From Oceanobacillus saliphilus (lineage in GTDB: Bacteria; Bacillota; Bacilli; Bacillales; Amphibacillaceae): a stretch of 64,000 nt of DNA. Location of the stretch: assembly GCF_023522835.1 (NCBI RefSeq), contig NZ_JALCZU010000001.1, positions 327,297 to 391,296 on the forward strand. The letters are read 5' to 3'. Of this stretch, positions 8,116-16,232 are shown piece after piece. Made by a program: the position numbers and the translations under genes. The first letter of the stretch is position 1. Every line of letters starts with the position of its first letter. The notes beneath the pieces are model-generated. The model did not search any database, had not been told where the DNA came from, and saw only the letters and a list, made by a program, of their open reading frames with translations.

Positions 8116-9273
8116 CTATCTACTTAATGTACTTGTTTCCATGCCTATTTCTTTTAAAATTTCGTTTGTATGCTCTCCAAGTGCTGGCACCGGAGCCATC
8201 ACATATTCGATCCCTGCCATTGTTACAGGAGGCTTCAGTGCCTGAATTTCACCTGCTGGCGTAGCGATTTTCTCCCATCTGTTTCTTGCTTTTAATTGAG
8301 GGTGGTCGAAAAAGTCTTTCATCGTGTTCAAACGTGCATTTGCTATTTTAGAAGATTCTACTCTCTCGATAACTTCATCAGATGTGAGTGAATCGAATTG
8401 TGCTTCTATTATCTGTTTTAATTCCTGGCGATTTTCAGAACGCTTGGAATTACTTTCAAAACGAAAATCCACTGCAAGGGATGGATCTTTTAGTACCTTC
8501 TCACAAAAGTGTTTCCATTCCCTTTCATTCTGCAGCCCAATGAATACGGTTTTTTCATCTCCACATTTAAATGGTCCATATGGATAAATGGTCGAATGAC
8601 TTGCCCCTGCACGCTTTGGTTCGTTGCCTCCATATGCCGCGTAATAGGCTGGATAACCCATCCACTCTCCTAAGGCTTCCAGCATGGAAACTTCCATGAC
8701 AGTTCCTTTACCAGTTTTTGAACGATTCATGATTGCAGTTAATATTCCAGTGTATGTGTACATACCTGCTGCAATATCAGCAATTGAAATTCCAGCTTTT
8801 GATGGTGTTTCTTCTGTTCCAGTAATGGATACGAGACCTGCTTCACATTGAACAAGGAGATCATATGCTTTCTTTTGTTCGTATGGTCCGCCTTTTCCAT
8901 ATCCGGAAAGACTACATACAATTAATTTAGGATGTTTTTCAACTAATTCTTCTGGTATAAATCCCATTCTTTCCAATGCTCCTGGTGCCAAGTTTTGTAC
9001 GAATACATCTGCCTTTTCCAGCAACCGATGCAATGCTGTTTTGCCATCCTCGGATTTCAAATCCAATGCAATCGATTCTTTTGATCTGTTACACCATACA
9101 AAGTGACTGGATAACCCGTTGACCGTTGTATCATAATCTCTTGCAAAGTCTCCAGCACCTGGTCGTTCGACTTTAATTACGCGTGCACCTAAGTCCGCAA
9201 GCTGCCTTGTTGCAAATGGTACTGCAATGGCTTGCTCTAAAGATACGACTGTTACTCCTTCTAAAGGTAACAA
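8116..9273 (-). CDS. CaiB/BaiF (class III) CoA-transferase
   Basis: A 385-residue class III CoA-transferase, the usual length. The family's nucleophilic aspartate is Asp166 in GISIADIAAGMYTYTG, followed by SKTGKGTVMEVSMLEAL. The N-terminal CoA-binding segment DLGARVIKVERPGAGDFAR is intact. It moves CoA between carboxylic acids through an enzyme-bound acyl anhydride. Relatives include formyl-CoA transferase, succinyl-CoA:mesaconate/citramalate transferases and the intramolecular mesaconyl-CoA transferase of Chloroflexus. The start is TTG behind GGAGGAGGG. In this operon it would activate the imported acid or move CoA on a C5 skeleton; the exact donor and acceptor are unknown. Confidence 0.92.
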   Translation of the reverse strand: MLPLEGVTVVSLEQAIAVPFATRQLADLGARVIKVERPGAGDFARDYDTTVNGLSSHFVWCNRSKESIALDLKSEDGKTALHRLLEKADVFVQNLAPGALERMGFIPEELVEKHPKLIVCSLSGYGKGGPYEQKKAYDLLVQCEAGLVSITGTEETPSKAGISIADIAAGMYTYTGILTAIMNRSKTGKGTVMEVSMLEALGEWMGYPAYYAAYGGNEPKRAGASHSTIYPYGPFKCGDEKTVFIGLQNEREWKHFCEKVLKDPSLAVDFRFESNSKRSENRQELKQIIEAQFDSLTSDEVIERVESSKIANARLNTMKDFFDHPQLKARNRWEKIATPAGEIQALKPPVTMAGIEYVMAPVPALGEHTNEILKEIGMETSTLSR

Positions 9274-9294
9274 ACAATCCCTCCTCCGCTAAAT

Positions 9295-10146
9295 TTAAAC
9301 GCTTACATTTTCCAGTAATCTCTTGGCTCGTTCTGCCACAGGTACGTCAATCATCTTTCCGTCTACTTGAATGGCCCCAATTCCATTCTGTCGAGATGCC
9401 TCATAAGCTTCGACAATTTTTCTTGCTTTGCGCAATTCTGATTCAGTAGGCAAGAATATATTGTTTACAACTTCCAATTGTTTTGGATGAATAATTAATT
9501 TCCCTTGAAATCCTAATTCTTTTGCTTCTTTTGTAGCTTGTTGAAGCCCATCCTCATGATGGATATCTGTATACACGGCATCAATTGGCGGTTGAATCCC
9601 TGCTGCATTTGAAGTCATTACCAGATTTGAGCGTGCCATCAGAAGTGCATTCCCTTCGTCTTTAGGGATATTCATATCCAACATAAAGTCTTCTGCCCCG
9701 AAAGCCAGTGTTTCTATTCGGTCACTTGCCTTCGCAATTTCATATGCATGAAGCAGTCCTTTTCCAGTTTCAATTAGAGGTACTAATGAAATACTTCCTG
9801 TCTCCACGTTATTCCTTGCTTCGAACTGTGCTATTAAATATTCCGTAAGTTGAATATTCTCTTTACCGTTCACTTTAGGAATGAATAAACCATCTAACTT
9901 TTGCGATACAACCGCTGAGATATCATCTAAGAAGTATGGACTGTTTATTTCGTTTACACGGACAAATTTCCTTGCCTTTGTATCTAATTCATTGATCGCT
10001 TTTTTTATTTTAAGACGCGCCCCCTCTTTTTCTTCAGAAGCTACACTGTCTTCTAAATCAAAAATAATGTTATCTGCTGAGAGTGTTGGTGCTTTATCAA
10101 TATGTTTCGTTTGATTTCCAGGTATGAAAATCCAAGTTCGATTCAT
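9295..10146 (-). CDS. CitE-like CoA ester lyase (HpcH/HpaI aldolase family)
   Basis: A 283-residue TIM-barrel lyase of the CitE/malyl-CoA lyase group. The N-terminal RTWIFIPGNQ (3-12) and FDLEDSV (29-35) are the CoA-side motifs; Arg63 in RVNE, Glu126 in PLIETGKGL and Asp153 in FGAEDFMLD are the usual substrate and Mg2+ residues. Members split malyl-, methylmalyl- or citramalyl-CoA into acetyl-CoA (or propionyl-CoA) plus a 2-oxoacid. Here citramalyl-CoA to acetyl-CoA and pyruvate fits best. It is the first gene of the long catabolic unit, with its own promoter and operator motif upstream and a GGGAGG site. Confidence 0.92.
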   Translation of the reverse strand: MNRTWIFIPGNQTKHIDKAPTLSADNIIFDLEDSVASEEKEGARLKIKKAINELDTKARKFVRVNEINSPYFLDDISAVVSQKLDGLFIPKVNGKENIQLTEYLIAQFEARNNVETGSISLVPLIETGKGLLHAYEIAKASDRIETLAFGAEDFMLDMNIPKDEGNALLMARSNLVMTSNAAGIQPPIDAVYTDIHHEDGLQQATKEAKELGFQGKLIIHPKQLEVVNNIFLPTESELRKARKIVEAYEASRQNGIGAIQVDGKMIDVPVAERAKRLLENVSV

Positions 10147-10197
10147 TGGGAAACCTCCCTCTTGTGTATGCTTTTAAATATGTCTTGGATATTGTAG

Positions 10198-10241
10198 ATT
10201 GGATACAATGATATTTTAATAGATTTCACTTGTTTTGTAAA
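10198..10241 (-). promoter_or_regulatory. Promoter and putative operator of the lyase-to-DASS catabolic unit
   Basis: On the minus strand a -35-like TTTACA (10241-10236) and a -10-like TAAAAT (10218-10213) are 17 bases apart. The interrupted palindrome ATTGGATACAAT (10198-10209; within ATTGTA-N7-TACAAT, 10191-10209) covers the expected start point, a classic repressor position. The -35 lies inside another palindrome, TTTTGTAAACAAAA (10233-10246). The 12-base motif recurs before the MmgE/PrpD gene. The GntR/FCD regulator next door is the natural ligand; this is inference. Confidence 0.55.
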
Positions 10242-10317
10242 CAAAATATTTAAATTAATTTATTAGTTTTATATTTTCTGAAATGTTTATTTAGATCCAG
10301 CCTATGCATGACCCTTA

Positions 10318-10983
10318 TTAATCCTTCTTTTCTTCCTTCATAAACTGGATTAGTTCCTTGCCTGTTCTTTTTATATGATAGGACAGTTCTTCCCTTGCCT
10401 TTTTAATATTCTTGTTATTTACTGCTTCAAGAATTTTTTCGTGTTCTATATTTGACTTCTCTATTTGACCTGGAATAATATGGGGCGTATCTTGTGCGAG
10501 TCCATGGGAAATCGTCTCCATAAAACCTTTTAATCGAGCACTATCGCAGCCACTATATAACAGGTAATGAAAACGGCGATTCAAATCCACATATGTCTCT
10601 TTATCGGTTGTTTCTAACATTTGGTCATGCATTTCCTTTAAGAAGTTTACATCTTCCTCGTTTAAATTGGGAATGCTTTTTTTCAATACGAGTGATTCAA
10701 TTACAGAACGCAATTCATATATTTCTTCAACGTCCTCAACAGTTATGGACCTTACAACAGCCCCTTTATGAGGTTCTAATGTAACAAGCCCTTCTAATTC
10801 AAGTGTTTTTAATGCTTCGCGTACTGGCATTCTGCTGACGCCAATTTGTTCTGCGAGTTCTGTTTGAACAAGTCTTTCACCAGGTTTAAAAACACCTTTA
10901 AGAATGGCTTGCCGCAAAATACTGCTCACTGAATTCGGCAGCATTTCCCTATTTCCTAATCGTAAACTCATCTCTTCTGTCAT
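10318..10983 (-). CDS. GntR family transcriptional regulator, FCD (FadR) subfamily
   Basis: A 221-residue regulator. The N-terminal winged helix (about residues 17-85) carries ERLVQTELAEQIGVSRMPVR and ALKTLELEGLVTLEPHKGAV. The all-helical FCD ligand domain follows, with the usual metal-binding Asp/His residues (DLNRRFHYLL, later SYHIKRTGKEL). FCD regulators bind small carboxylates and usually repress adjacent operons. It is co-transcribed with MmgE/PrpD (39-base gap) and lies next to the long catabolic unit, so it probably controls both through ATTGGATWCAAT. Confidence 0.93.
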   Translation of the reverse strand: MTEEMSLRLGNREMLPNSVSSILRQAILKGVFKPGERLVQTELAEQIGVSRMPVREALKTLELEGLVTLEPHKGAVVRSITVEDVEEIYELRSVIESLVLKKSIPNLNEEDVNFLKEMHDQMLETTDKETYVDLNRRFHYLLYSGCDSARLKGFMETISHGLAQDTPHIIPGQIEKSNIEHEKILEAVNNKNIKKAREELSYHIKRTGKELIQFMKEEKKD

Positions 10984-11022
10984 ATTAATTACTCCATTCC
11001 CGTTTGTCTCTGTCTGTGTTTG

Positions 11023-12390
11023 TTATGAATGATTACCTGTTGTGATGGCCTCTGTTCTTGCAAATAATTCGTTTAGGTTTGATTGGCTTTCAAGTTCCAT
11101 AATTTTTCCGGCTAAACTATCGCGATCCATTTCCGACCAAGGTGATGCTAAACGATGAAACTTATCAAGTAAATCTGCTTTTGTTACCGGATTCTCCGGA
11201 TCGCCTTTTGGAAAATCTGTTTCAACTGCAATGATTTCATCATTTTTTAGACGGATTTCCACTTTCGCTCCCCATTTTTCAGGATATGCCTCTTGAATAT
11301 CGTCTGCAACTTCCACTTTCACTCGTTTCAATAGATCACGAATTTCCTGACTCCATAAATTATCTTCGTTAAATGCATGAAGTCCACCTTCACCTTTGAC
11401 AAAAGCAAGTGCTGTACAATATTGCAAACTAAATTTAGCAGCATATTCGGTTTGTGGATTGTCATTGTCAGTTATGTCGATTGCAACTTGGTATGTTTTT
11501 ACTGCAATCTCTTCAATATCAGAAGTACTTATATCTGCCTTCTTGGAAACTTCAATCATCAAGTCCATCGCATGATGTGTATGTCGACAGGACGCATGTA
11601 CTTTAAAGGAATTTTCCATAATTTTATACGTAGCACCAAGGCCTTCTGTCACTTTCGATATGTCATATGTTTCACTCATCGCCTCAAAAAAGCCTCTTTT
11701 ACCTTCCAATATTTTGGTTGCTGCTGTAAAGTCTTTTTCGGCTAATAGAGCACTGATTACACCATTCATTGCTGCTTTACCGGGATGCAATTGTTTTGAC
11801 ATTGCTCCATCTTCAATAAATTCCCATAAACCTGCTGCTTGTGTTCCTGCACTGCCTAATGCATGGACAATTTGTTCTTTATTCAGATTTAATAGTTTGG
11901 CTACTGCAGCTGCCGCTCCAAAAGTACCGCAAGTCGCCGTATTATGCCAATAATAGTAGTGTGATGGTGTTACTGCCTCTCCTATTCGGTAGCATACTTC
12001 ATAACCGACGATGACAGCTGTGATTAACTCTTTTCCGGTTAACTTCTTCCATTCAGATACAGCGAGTGCAGCTGGAATCACAACTGTTGCTGCATGGATA
12101 ATGGATGCTTTATGAATATCGTCCTGCTCTACCATGTGACTTGAAGCACCATTTAATAAGGCAGCTTGCATAACGGAGGACTTTCCCCCTGTAATTAAAG
12201 ACGCCTGTGGGGAGCCACCCATCTCATTTACAAGCGCTTCCATTTTTTTAATTGGTTCTTTTGTCGAACCAGCAATTGCTGAACCGAAATAGTCTAGAAT
12301 GCAAAGCTTTGTGAACTCAACAACTTCTTTGGGTAGATTTTCATACTGGGTCTGATAGATATAATCCGCTAATTTCTCACTAAGGTTCAT
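11023..12390 (-). CDS. MmgE/PrpD family protein
   Basis: A 455-residue member of the MmgE/PrpD superfamily, which includes 2-methylcitrate dehydratase, cis-aconitate decarboxylase (itaconate-forming) and iminodisuccinate epimerase. Typical stretches are LDYFGSAIAGS near residue 33, GYEVCYRIGEAVTPSHYYYW near 128 and GTFGAAAAVAKLL near 155. It is the first gene of its unit, followed by the GntR regulator. No methylcitrate synthase or lyase is in the window, so a plain methylcitrate-cycle role is unlikely; supply or isomerisation of a C5/C6 carboxylate for the pathway next door is inferred. AAAGGAG site, ATG start. Confidence 0.88.
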   Translation of the reverse strand: MNLSEKLADYIYQTQYENLPKEVVEFTKLCILDYFGSAIAGSTKEPIKKMEALVNEMGGSPQASLITGGKSSVMQAALLNGASSHMVEQDDIHKASIIHAATVVIPAALAVSEWKKLTGKELITAVIVGYEVCYRIGEAVTPSHYYYWHNTATCGTFGAAAAVAKLLNLNKEQIVHALGSAGTQAAGLWEFIEDGAMSKQLHPGKAAMNGVISALLAEKDFTAATKILEGKRGFFEAMSETYDISKVTEGLGATYKIMENSFKVHASCRHTHHAMDLMIEVSKKADISTSDIEEIAVKTYQVAIDITDNDNPQTEYAAKFSLQYCTALAFVKGEGGLHAFNEDNLWSQEIRDLLKRVKVEVADDIQEAYPEKWGAKVEIRLKNDEIIAVETDFPKGDPENPVTKADLLDKFHRLASPWSEMDRDSLAGKIMELESQSNLNELFARTEAITTGNHS

Positions 12391-12418
12391 TGAATCACTC
12401 CTTTAATAATATAAATCC

Positions 12419-12447
12419 AGTATATTGGATTCAATAGCCAATGTCCA
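12419..12447 (-). promoter_or_regulatory. Promoter and putative operator of the MmgE/PrpD-GntR unit
   Basis: On the minus strand TGGACA (12447-12442) and TATACT (12424-12419) are exactly 17 bases apart. ATTGGATTCAAT (12424-12435) fills much of the spacer and touches the -10. It also belongs to a wider palindrome, AATCCA-N6-TGGATT. This motif differs by one base from that at 10198-10209, so the two units are probably co-regulated. Confidence 0.55.
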
Positions 12448-12581
12448 GATTTATTAGAAAATTATAAATAACCTTATTTCCTTTTTCTCAATTACGGCTA
12501 ATTTTCCGTTATTTTAAAATTATTGAATAAGCTATTTTAGAAAACTTGCAAATGACTTCATTGCACTTATCTTGTAAATAT

Positions 12582-12616
12582 AAACAGCCGGCGCTGATAT
12601 TCAGCACCGGCTGTTT
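12582..12616 (-). terminator. Rho-independent terminator of the secreted subtilase gene
   Basis: A 16-base stem (12582-12597 / 12601-12616, one mismatch) with a TAT loop lies just after the subtilase stop codon on the minus strand and is flanked by T residues. Bases 12448-12581, before the catabolic promoter, show no gene. Confidence 0.75.
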
Positions 12617-12630
12617 TAGTTTTCATTTGC

Positions 12631-15600
12631 TTAATTCGTTACTTTTTTCTTTCCTTTTCCTTTCGCTTTCCCCTGAGGTCCCATAACGTTTTCCACAGTC
12701 AGATTTCCTGCGTGGTCAATAACTTGTACCGTTACGACCTGACTTGGGTGGATATCTGTCAACTCAAATTCTGTTTCGTTAATCATAGGCTCTTCCGCTA
12801 CAGGCTCTCCATCAACAGAGACTTGCCATGAAGCAATTCCACTTCCATCTTCTTCCGTTACTCTTAATGAAACCTCTCTTTGTTCACGGTTAATCTCCGC
12901 TTCGACTTCCGGTGGGGTTGTATCGACAATTACCGGCAATTCGAATGTTTGAGATTCAGCTCCTTCAAAATCGATTACCGCTTCCACTTGCAAATAATAT
13001 TGCCCTTCTGGAGCCGGTTGGCCATCGATTGTTCCATCCCATGCCCAGTCGGAGGATAATTTATAATAAGATGCTCTTCCGCCGTCATAATAGTCTTTTC
13101 TTAAGAACTGCTCATTTGCAATCGTCTCCACGACATTTCCATTTTCATCAAGAACATTGAAATTAGCTTCCTTCGCATTTCTTAGGAATGACAGAATTAA
13201 TAGTGCGTCATCCTGGACACCATCCCCATTTGGAGAGATTGCTATTTTTGAAGGGTCATAAGAATCTGTAACTGCGTCATATCCTAAAAATCCATAGCTG
13301 CCCCCGCCAAGAGAAGTCCCTACGCCAGTCATGCCATAATACGTATCAGCATCCCACATTGGTGTATCAAAGATTGGTGCCGCGTCCCATGCACCTTTAA
13401 AGCCGACATATGGAACAGTTAGTTTTGGATTCGTATCGGTTGGGTCTGTTAATGTTACAAAACCTTCCAGCCAGTATCCATTTGTGAAGTAGCTGTTCAG
13501 GTCAGCATTCCAGTCACTGACATCAATCGTAACTTCAAATGATGTCGAGCCATTTGCAGGAACCTCTACTGTACTTACAGATTCACCATTTACTGTTGCA
13601 ACGTCATCCAGTTCCAACGCTCCAAATAAGTTCGGTGCAGTCACTAGAATACCTGCATTTACCGGAGTATCTGTTTGCGCATTAGCCTGTACGTCATACG
13701 TAACTGCTTCGTCCGAGAAGTTCTCAGCAGTTAGCTCAAACGTCACTTGGTTTTCTGTTACCTCTTTTAAGGCAACTTTTGCTTCATTCGTTGCTGATTC
13801 TGTAACAACTACTGGCGTAGAAAGTGCTGCATGAATCTGCATCATACCTGCACCTTGTCGGCGAGGGGATACAAGTGCACCATCAAACTCTACTTGATCC
13901 GCTGTATTCATTAATAGATTCTTAGTCAGATTTACGCGTTCTGCTCCCTCATAGCCAAATTCTTCATCAACACGTTGCAGGACAAGTGTACCGCCACCGG
14001 ATGCATGTGGGGCAGCCATTGACGTACCGCTCATCAATCCGTATTTGTTATCATTAAGTGTGGAAAGAATTTGCCCGCCTGGTGCCGTGATTTCTGGTTT
14101 GAAATCAAGGTTTGGCGTCAATCCCCAAGATGTGAAGGCACTCATTTTCCCGGCATCTGGGTTGTTAATGGTCGTTTGGTTTCCTGTAAAATTCAGTGTA
14201 ACTGCTTGTCCATCTTGAACCGCCGCCACAAGCGCGTCCCCATCGCTTTTTAGCATAAATAACTGTGGAATTGTAATGGCAGCACCTGTAGCCATACTTA
14301 CCATTCCATCGGTGTTGTTGTAGATGATTACTCCTGCTGCGCCAGCATCTTGTGCGTTGAGAGCTTTTTCAGTAAAAGGGATTACGCCACGTTGAATGAG
14401 CACGTATTTCCCTTCAACATCTTTTCCATCAAAATCTGCTGGATATCCTAGTCCTGCTTCATCGACCTCAAAAGATTTTTGTTCGACATCATTCGGATGT
14501 GTGCTGCTTGCAGAAAGGAATGCAGCCACTTCTGTTTCTCCATCGATGGCATATTCTAATGCGTCCACTTCCATGAATGAATTTTCAAAGGAAGCTACTT
14601 GCAGTGATTGATAGGATACCCCTGGTGAACCACTTACCCCGTAATCCGGGTTGGATGCATATGGATAGAAATAACCATCTGCAAACAATGCTGAGTTTCC
14701 AGCAGAAATGGACATCAATACGCCGTTATCAACTGCATTGGCTACTGCCACCTGCTCCGGTGATTCAGGATCAACAAAGCCTGATGCCGAACCGAGACTC
14801 ATATTCAGTACATCTGCACCGAGCTTAATGGCATCATCAATTGCTCGAATGTAAATATCCCCATACGTGTACTGTATTTCCGGGTCATTTCCGAAAACTT
14901 TCAAAGCCAAAAGCTGTGCTTCCGGTGCGATACCTAAAATACCGCCATTTGCTTCATCCCCATTTGCTGCAACTGTTCCGCCAACGTGCATGCCATGATA
15001 GTTGGCTGCTGCGTGGATTTCACGAATTTCATCATTGTCATCCATGTAGTTGTAGCCGTATGGGACTTTTTCCGTGTAAAACTGTCCTGGCATTTCTTCC
15101 TCACTGACGAGTTGATTTACTTCCGCTACAGTCAGTTTGCCAGTTTCATTATCAGTAAGAACCATATCGCGGTGGCTCGGGTCGATACCGGTATCAATGA
15201 TTCCGACGACCATGCCTTCCCCTTTATAGCCATAATCACGCCAAGCTTGCTGGGCTTGTACCAATTCTTTACTGTAATTCATATTCGGTTCTGCGATTGG
15301 GCGATCATATTTATTGACGATATATACGCCTTTAACCTCAGGAATTGATTCGATTTCCTCGATATCACCTTGTTTTACTTCGGCACTAAAAGCGTTCACG
15401 ACAGCTGTAAATTCTTCTAGGTATTCCGCTTCTATGTGTTTGCCTTTCATCTTATCTTTTACTGCTTTTTGCTGGGCCTTTGCAGCTTTTTCCAACTGCT
15501 TCTTCTCTGCTTTATCCAGCTTGTCATATTTAACACCTTTTTGTGTAGCTTTCTTTATTGGTGCTTCTTCATTCATTTCCACGATAATCCGTAATTTCTC

Positions 15601-15747
15601 ATTTGGATCAACGGTTTCCTTAATTTCTTCCGTAACTAGGTTCTCTTTCTTTTGCAATGGTGCGGTTTTGACCATCGCACTCGCAAAAGAGAAATTACTA
15701 AAAACTAATAAGACTGCCAATACCAACGTTCCAACTCTTTTCAGCAT
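12631..15747 (-). CDS. Secreted S8 family serine peptidase (large subtilase with PA and Fn3-like domains)
   Basis: A 1038-residue exported protease. It has a signal peptide (residues 1-24, cut near FASA), an inhibitor-type propeptide (about 50-145) with a Lys-rich coiled segment, and a split catalytic domain. The triad is Asp185 (GIIDTGIDP), His251 (HGMHVGGT) and Ser576 (SGTSMAAPHASGG). A protease-associated domain is inserted between His and Ser (GKYVLIQRGVIPF). Fn3-like and Ig-like domains follow, ending in a basic KGKGKKK tail without LPXTG. The His motif HGMHVGGT departs from the usual HGTHVAGT. It is likely a nutritional or cell-surface protease. GGGGG site, monocistronic. Confidence 0.94.
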   Translation of the reverse strand: MLKRVGTLVLAVLLVFSNFSFASAMVKTAPLQKKENLVTEEIKETVDPNEKLRIIVEMNEEAPIKKATQKGVKYDKLDKAEKKQLEKAAKAQQKAVKDKMKGKHIEAEYLEEFTAVVNAFSAEVKQGDIEEIESIPEVKGVYIVNKYDRPIAEPNMNYSKELVQAQQAWRDYGYKGEGMVVGIIDTGIDPSHRDMVLTDNETGKLTVAEVNQLVSEEEMPGQFYTEKVPYGYNYMDDNDEIREIHAAANYHGMHVGGTVAANGDEANGGILGIAPEAQLLALKVFGNDPEIQYTYGDIYIRAIDDAIKLGADVLNMSLGSASGFVDPESPEQVAVANAVDNGVLMSISAGNSALFADGYFYPYASNPDYGVSGSPGVSYQSLQVASFENSFMEVDALEYAIDGETEVAAFLSASSTHPNDVEQKSFEVDEAGLGYPADFDGKDVEGKYVLIQRGVIPFTEKALNAQDAGAAGVIIYNNTDGMVSMATGAAITIPQLFMLKSDGDALVAAVQDGQAVTLNFTGNQTTINNPDAGKMSAFTSWGLTPNLDFKPEITAPGGQILSTLNDNKYGLMSGTSMAAPHASGGGTLVLQRVDEEFGYEGAERVNLTKNLLMNTADQVEFDGALVSPRRQGAGMMQIHAALSTPVVVTESATNEAKVALKEVTENQVTFELTAENFSDEAVTYDVQANAQTDTPVNAGILVTAPNLFGALELDDVATVNGESVSTVEVPANGSTSFEVTIDVSDWNADLNSYFTNGYWLEGFVTLTDPTDTNPKLTVPYVGFKGAWDAAPIFDTPMWDADTYYGMTGVGTSLGGGSYGFLGYDAVTDSYDPSKIAISPNGDGVQDDALLILSFLRNAKEANFNVLDENGNVVETIANEQFLRKDYYDGGRASYYKLSSDWAWDGTIDGQPAPEGQYYLQVEAVIDFEGAESQTFELPVIVDTTPPEVEAEINREQREVSLRVTEEDGSGIASWQVSVDGEPVAEEPMINETEFELTDIHPSQVVTVQVIDHAGNLTVENVMGPQGKAKGKGKKKVTN

Positions 15748-16232
15748 ACTTTTCCCCCTTATTTTTAGTATATTGCTAGATTCCGAATAAAAGTGCTCTA
15801 CTAGCAGATTCTATGAGACTTAATATTCAGATATATTAATCATATAGAAAAATTATCCAATCAAACAGTGTAATAAGACATAGGAAATAAGTAGGGAATT
15901 ACGGTGGGAAAGGAGTGCCGGAAAAGCGGTTCTGTCACTCTCCGAATTATGTCGAAAAAAATAAGACTTCCTTGTATTTAGGAAGTCTTATTGGGTAGTT
16001 AAGCGGGTAGCAGCTTTTACCGGGGCAGAATGATAGTGGCGGTGACGATTCTAATCCGAATCCAGGTAATAATATGGGAATCTGACGAAAGCACTGTCTG
16101 CCGGTCAATTCCCCGCTCGAAGCCAACAATTGTCAGCTCGGATTCAGCAATGGGCATCACAATATCCAAAAATAACGCTTTCCACGCTACCTTGCACCAA
16201 TTTCCACGTTGAAATCAGGGTTGCTAAGGGCC
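15748..16232. other. Non-coding gap between the subtilase and tagO genes
   Basis: This 485-base stretch holds the subtilase promoter region (AT-rich, 15780-15880), an imperfect repeat around GGAGTG...CACTCTCC (15912-15942) and the distant tagO terminator. Between 16010 and 16232 short frames are open on both strands, but none has a convincing ribosome-binding site or recognisable product. Confidence 0.5.
15960..15992 (-). terminator. Rho-independent terminator, probably of tagO
   Basis: Perfect 12-base stem (15960-15971 / 15981-15992) followed on the minus strand by a run of seven T. It lies about 240 bases after the tagO stop codon, which would give tagO a long 3' untranslated tail. Confidence 0.75.

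Noticed and set aside
11023-12390. Assignment of MmgE/PrpD as 2-methylcitrate dehydratase
   Set aside because: No methylcitrate synthase or methylisocitrate lyase is adjacent; the neighbouring lyase is CitE-like. Family name kept instead.
16030-16212. Short open frames on both strands after tagO
   Set aside because: No start signals and no recognisable sequence; more likely 3' untranslated or decayed DNA.
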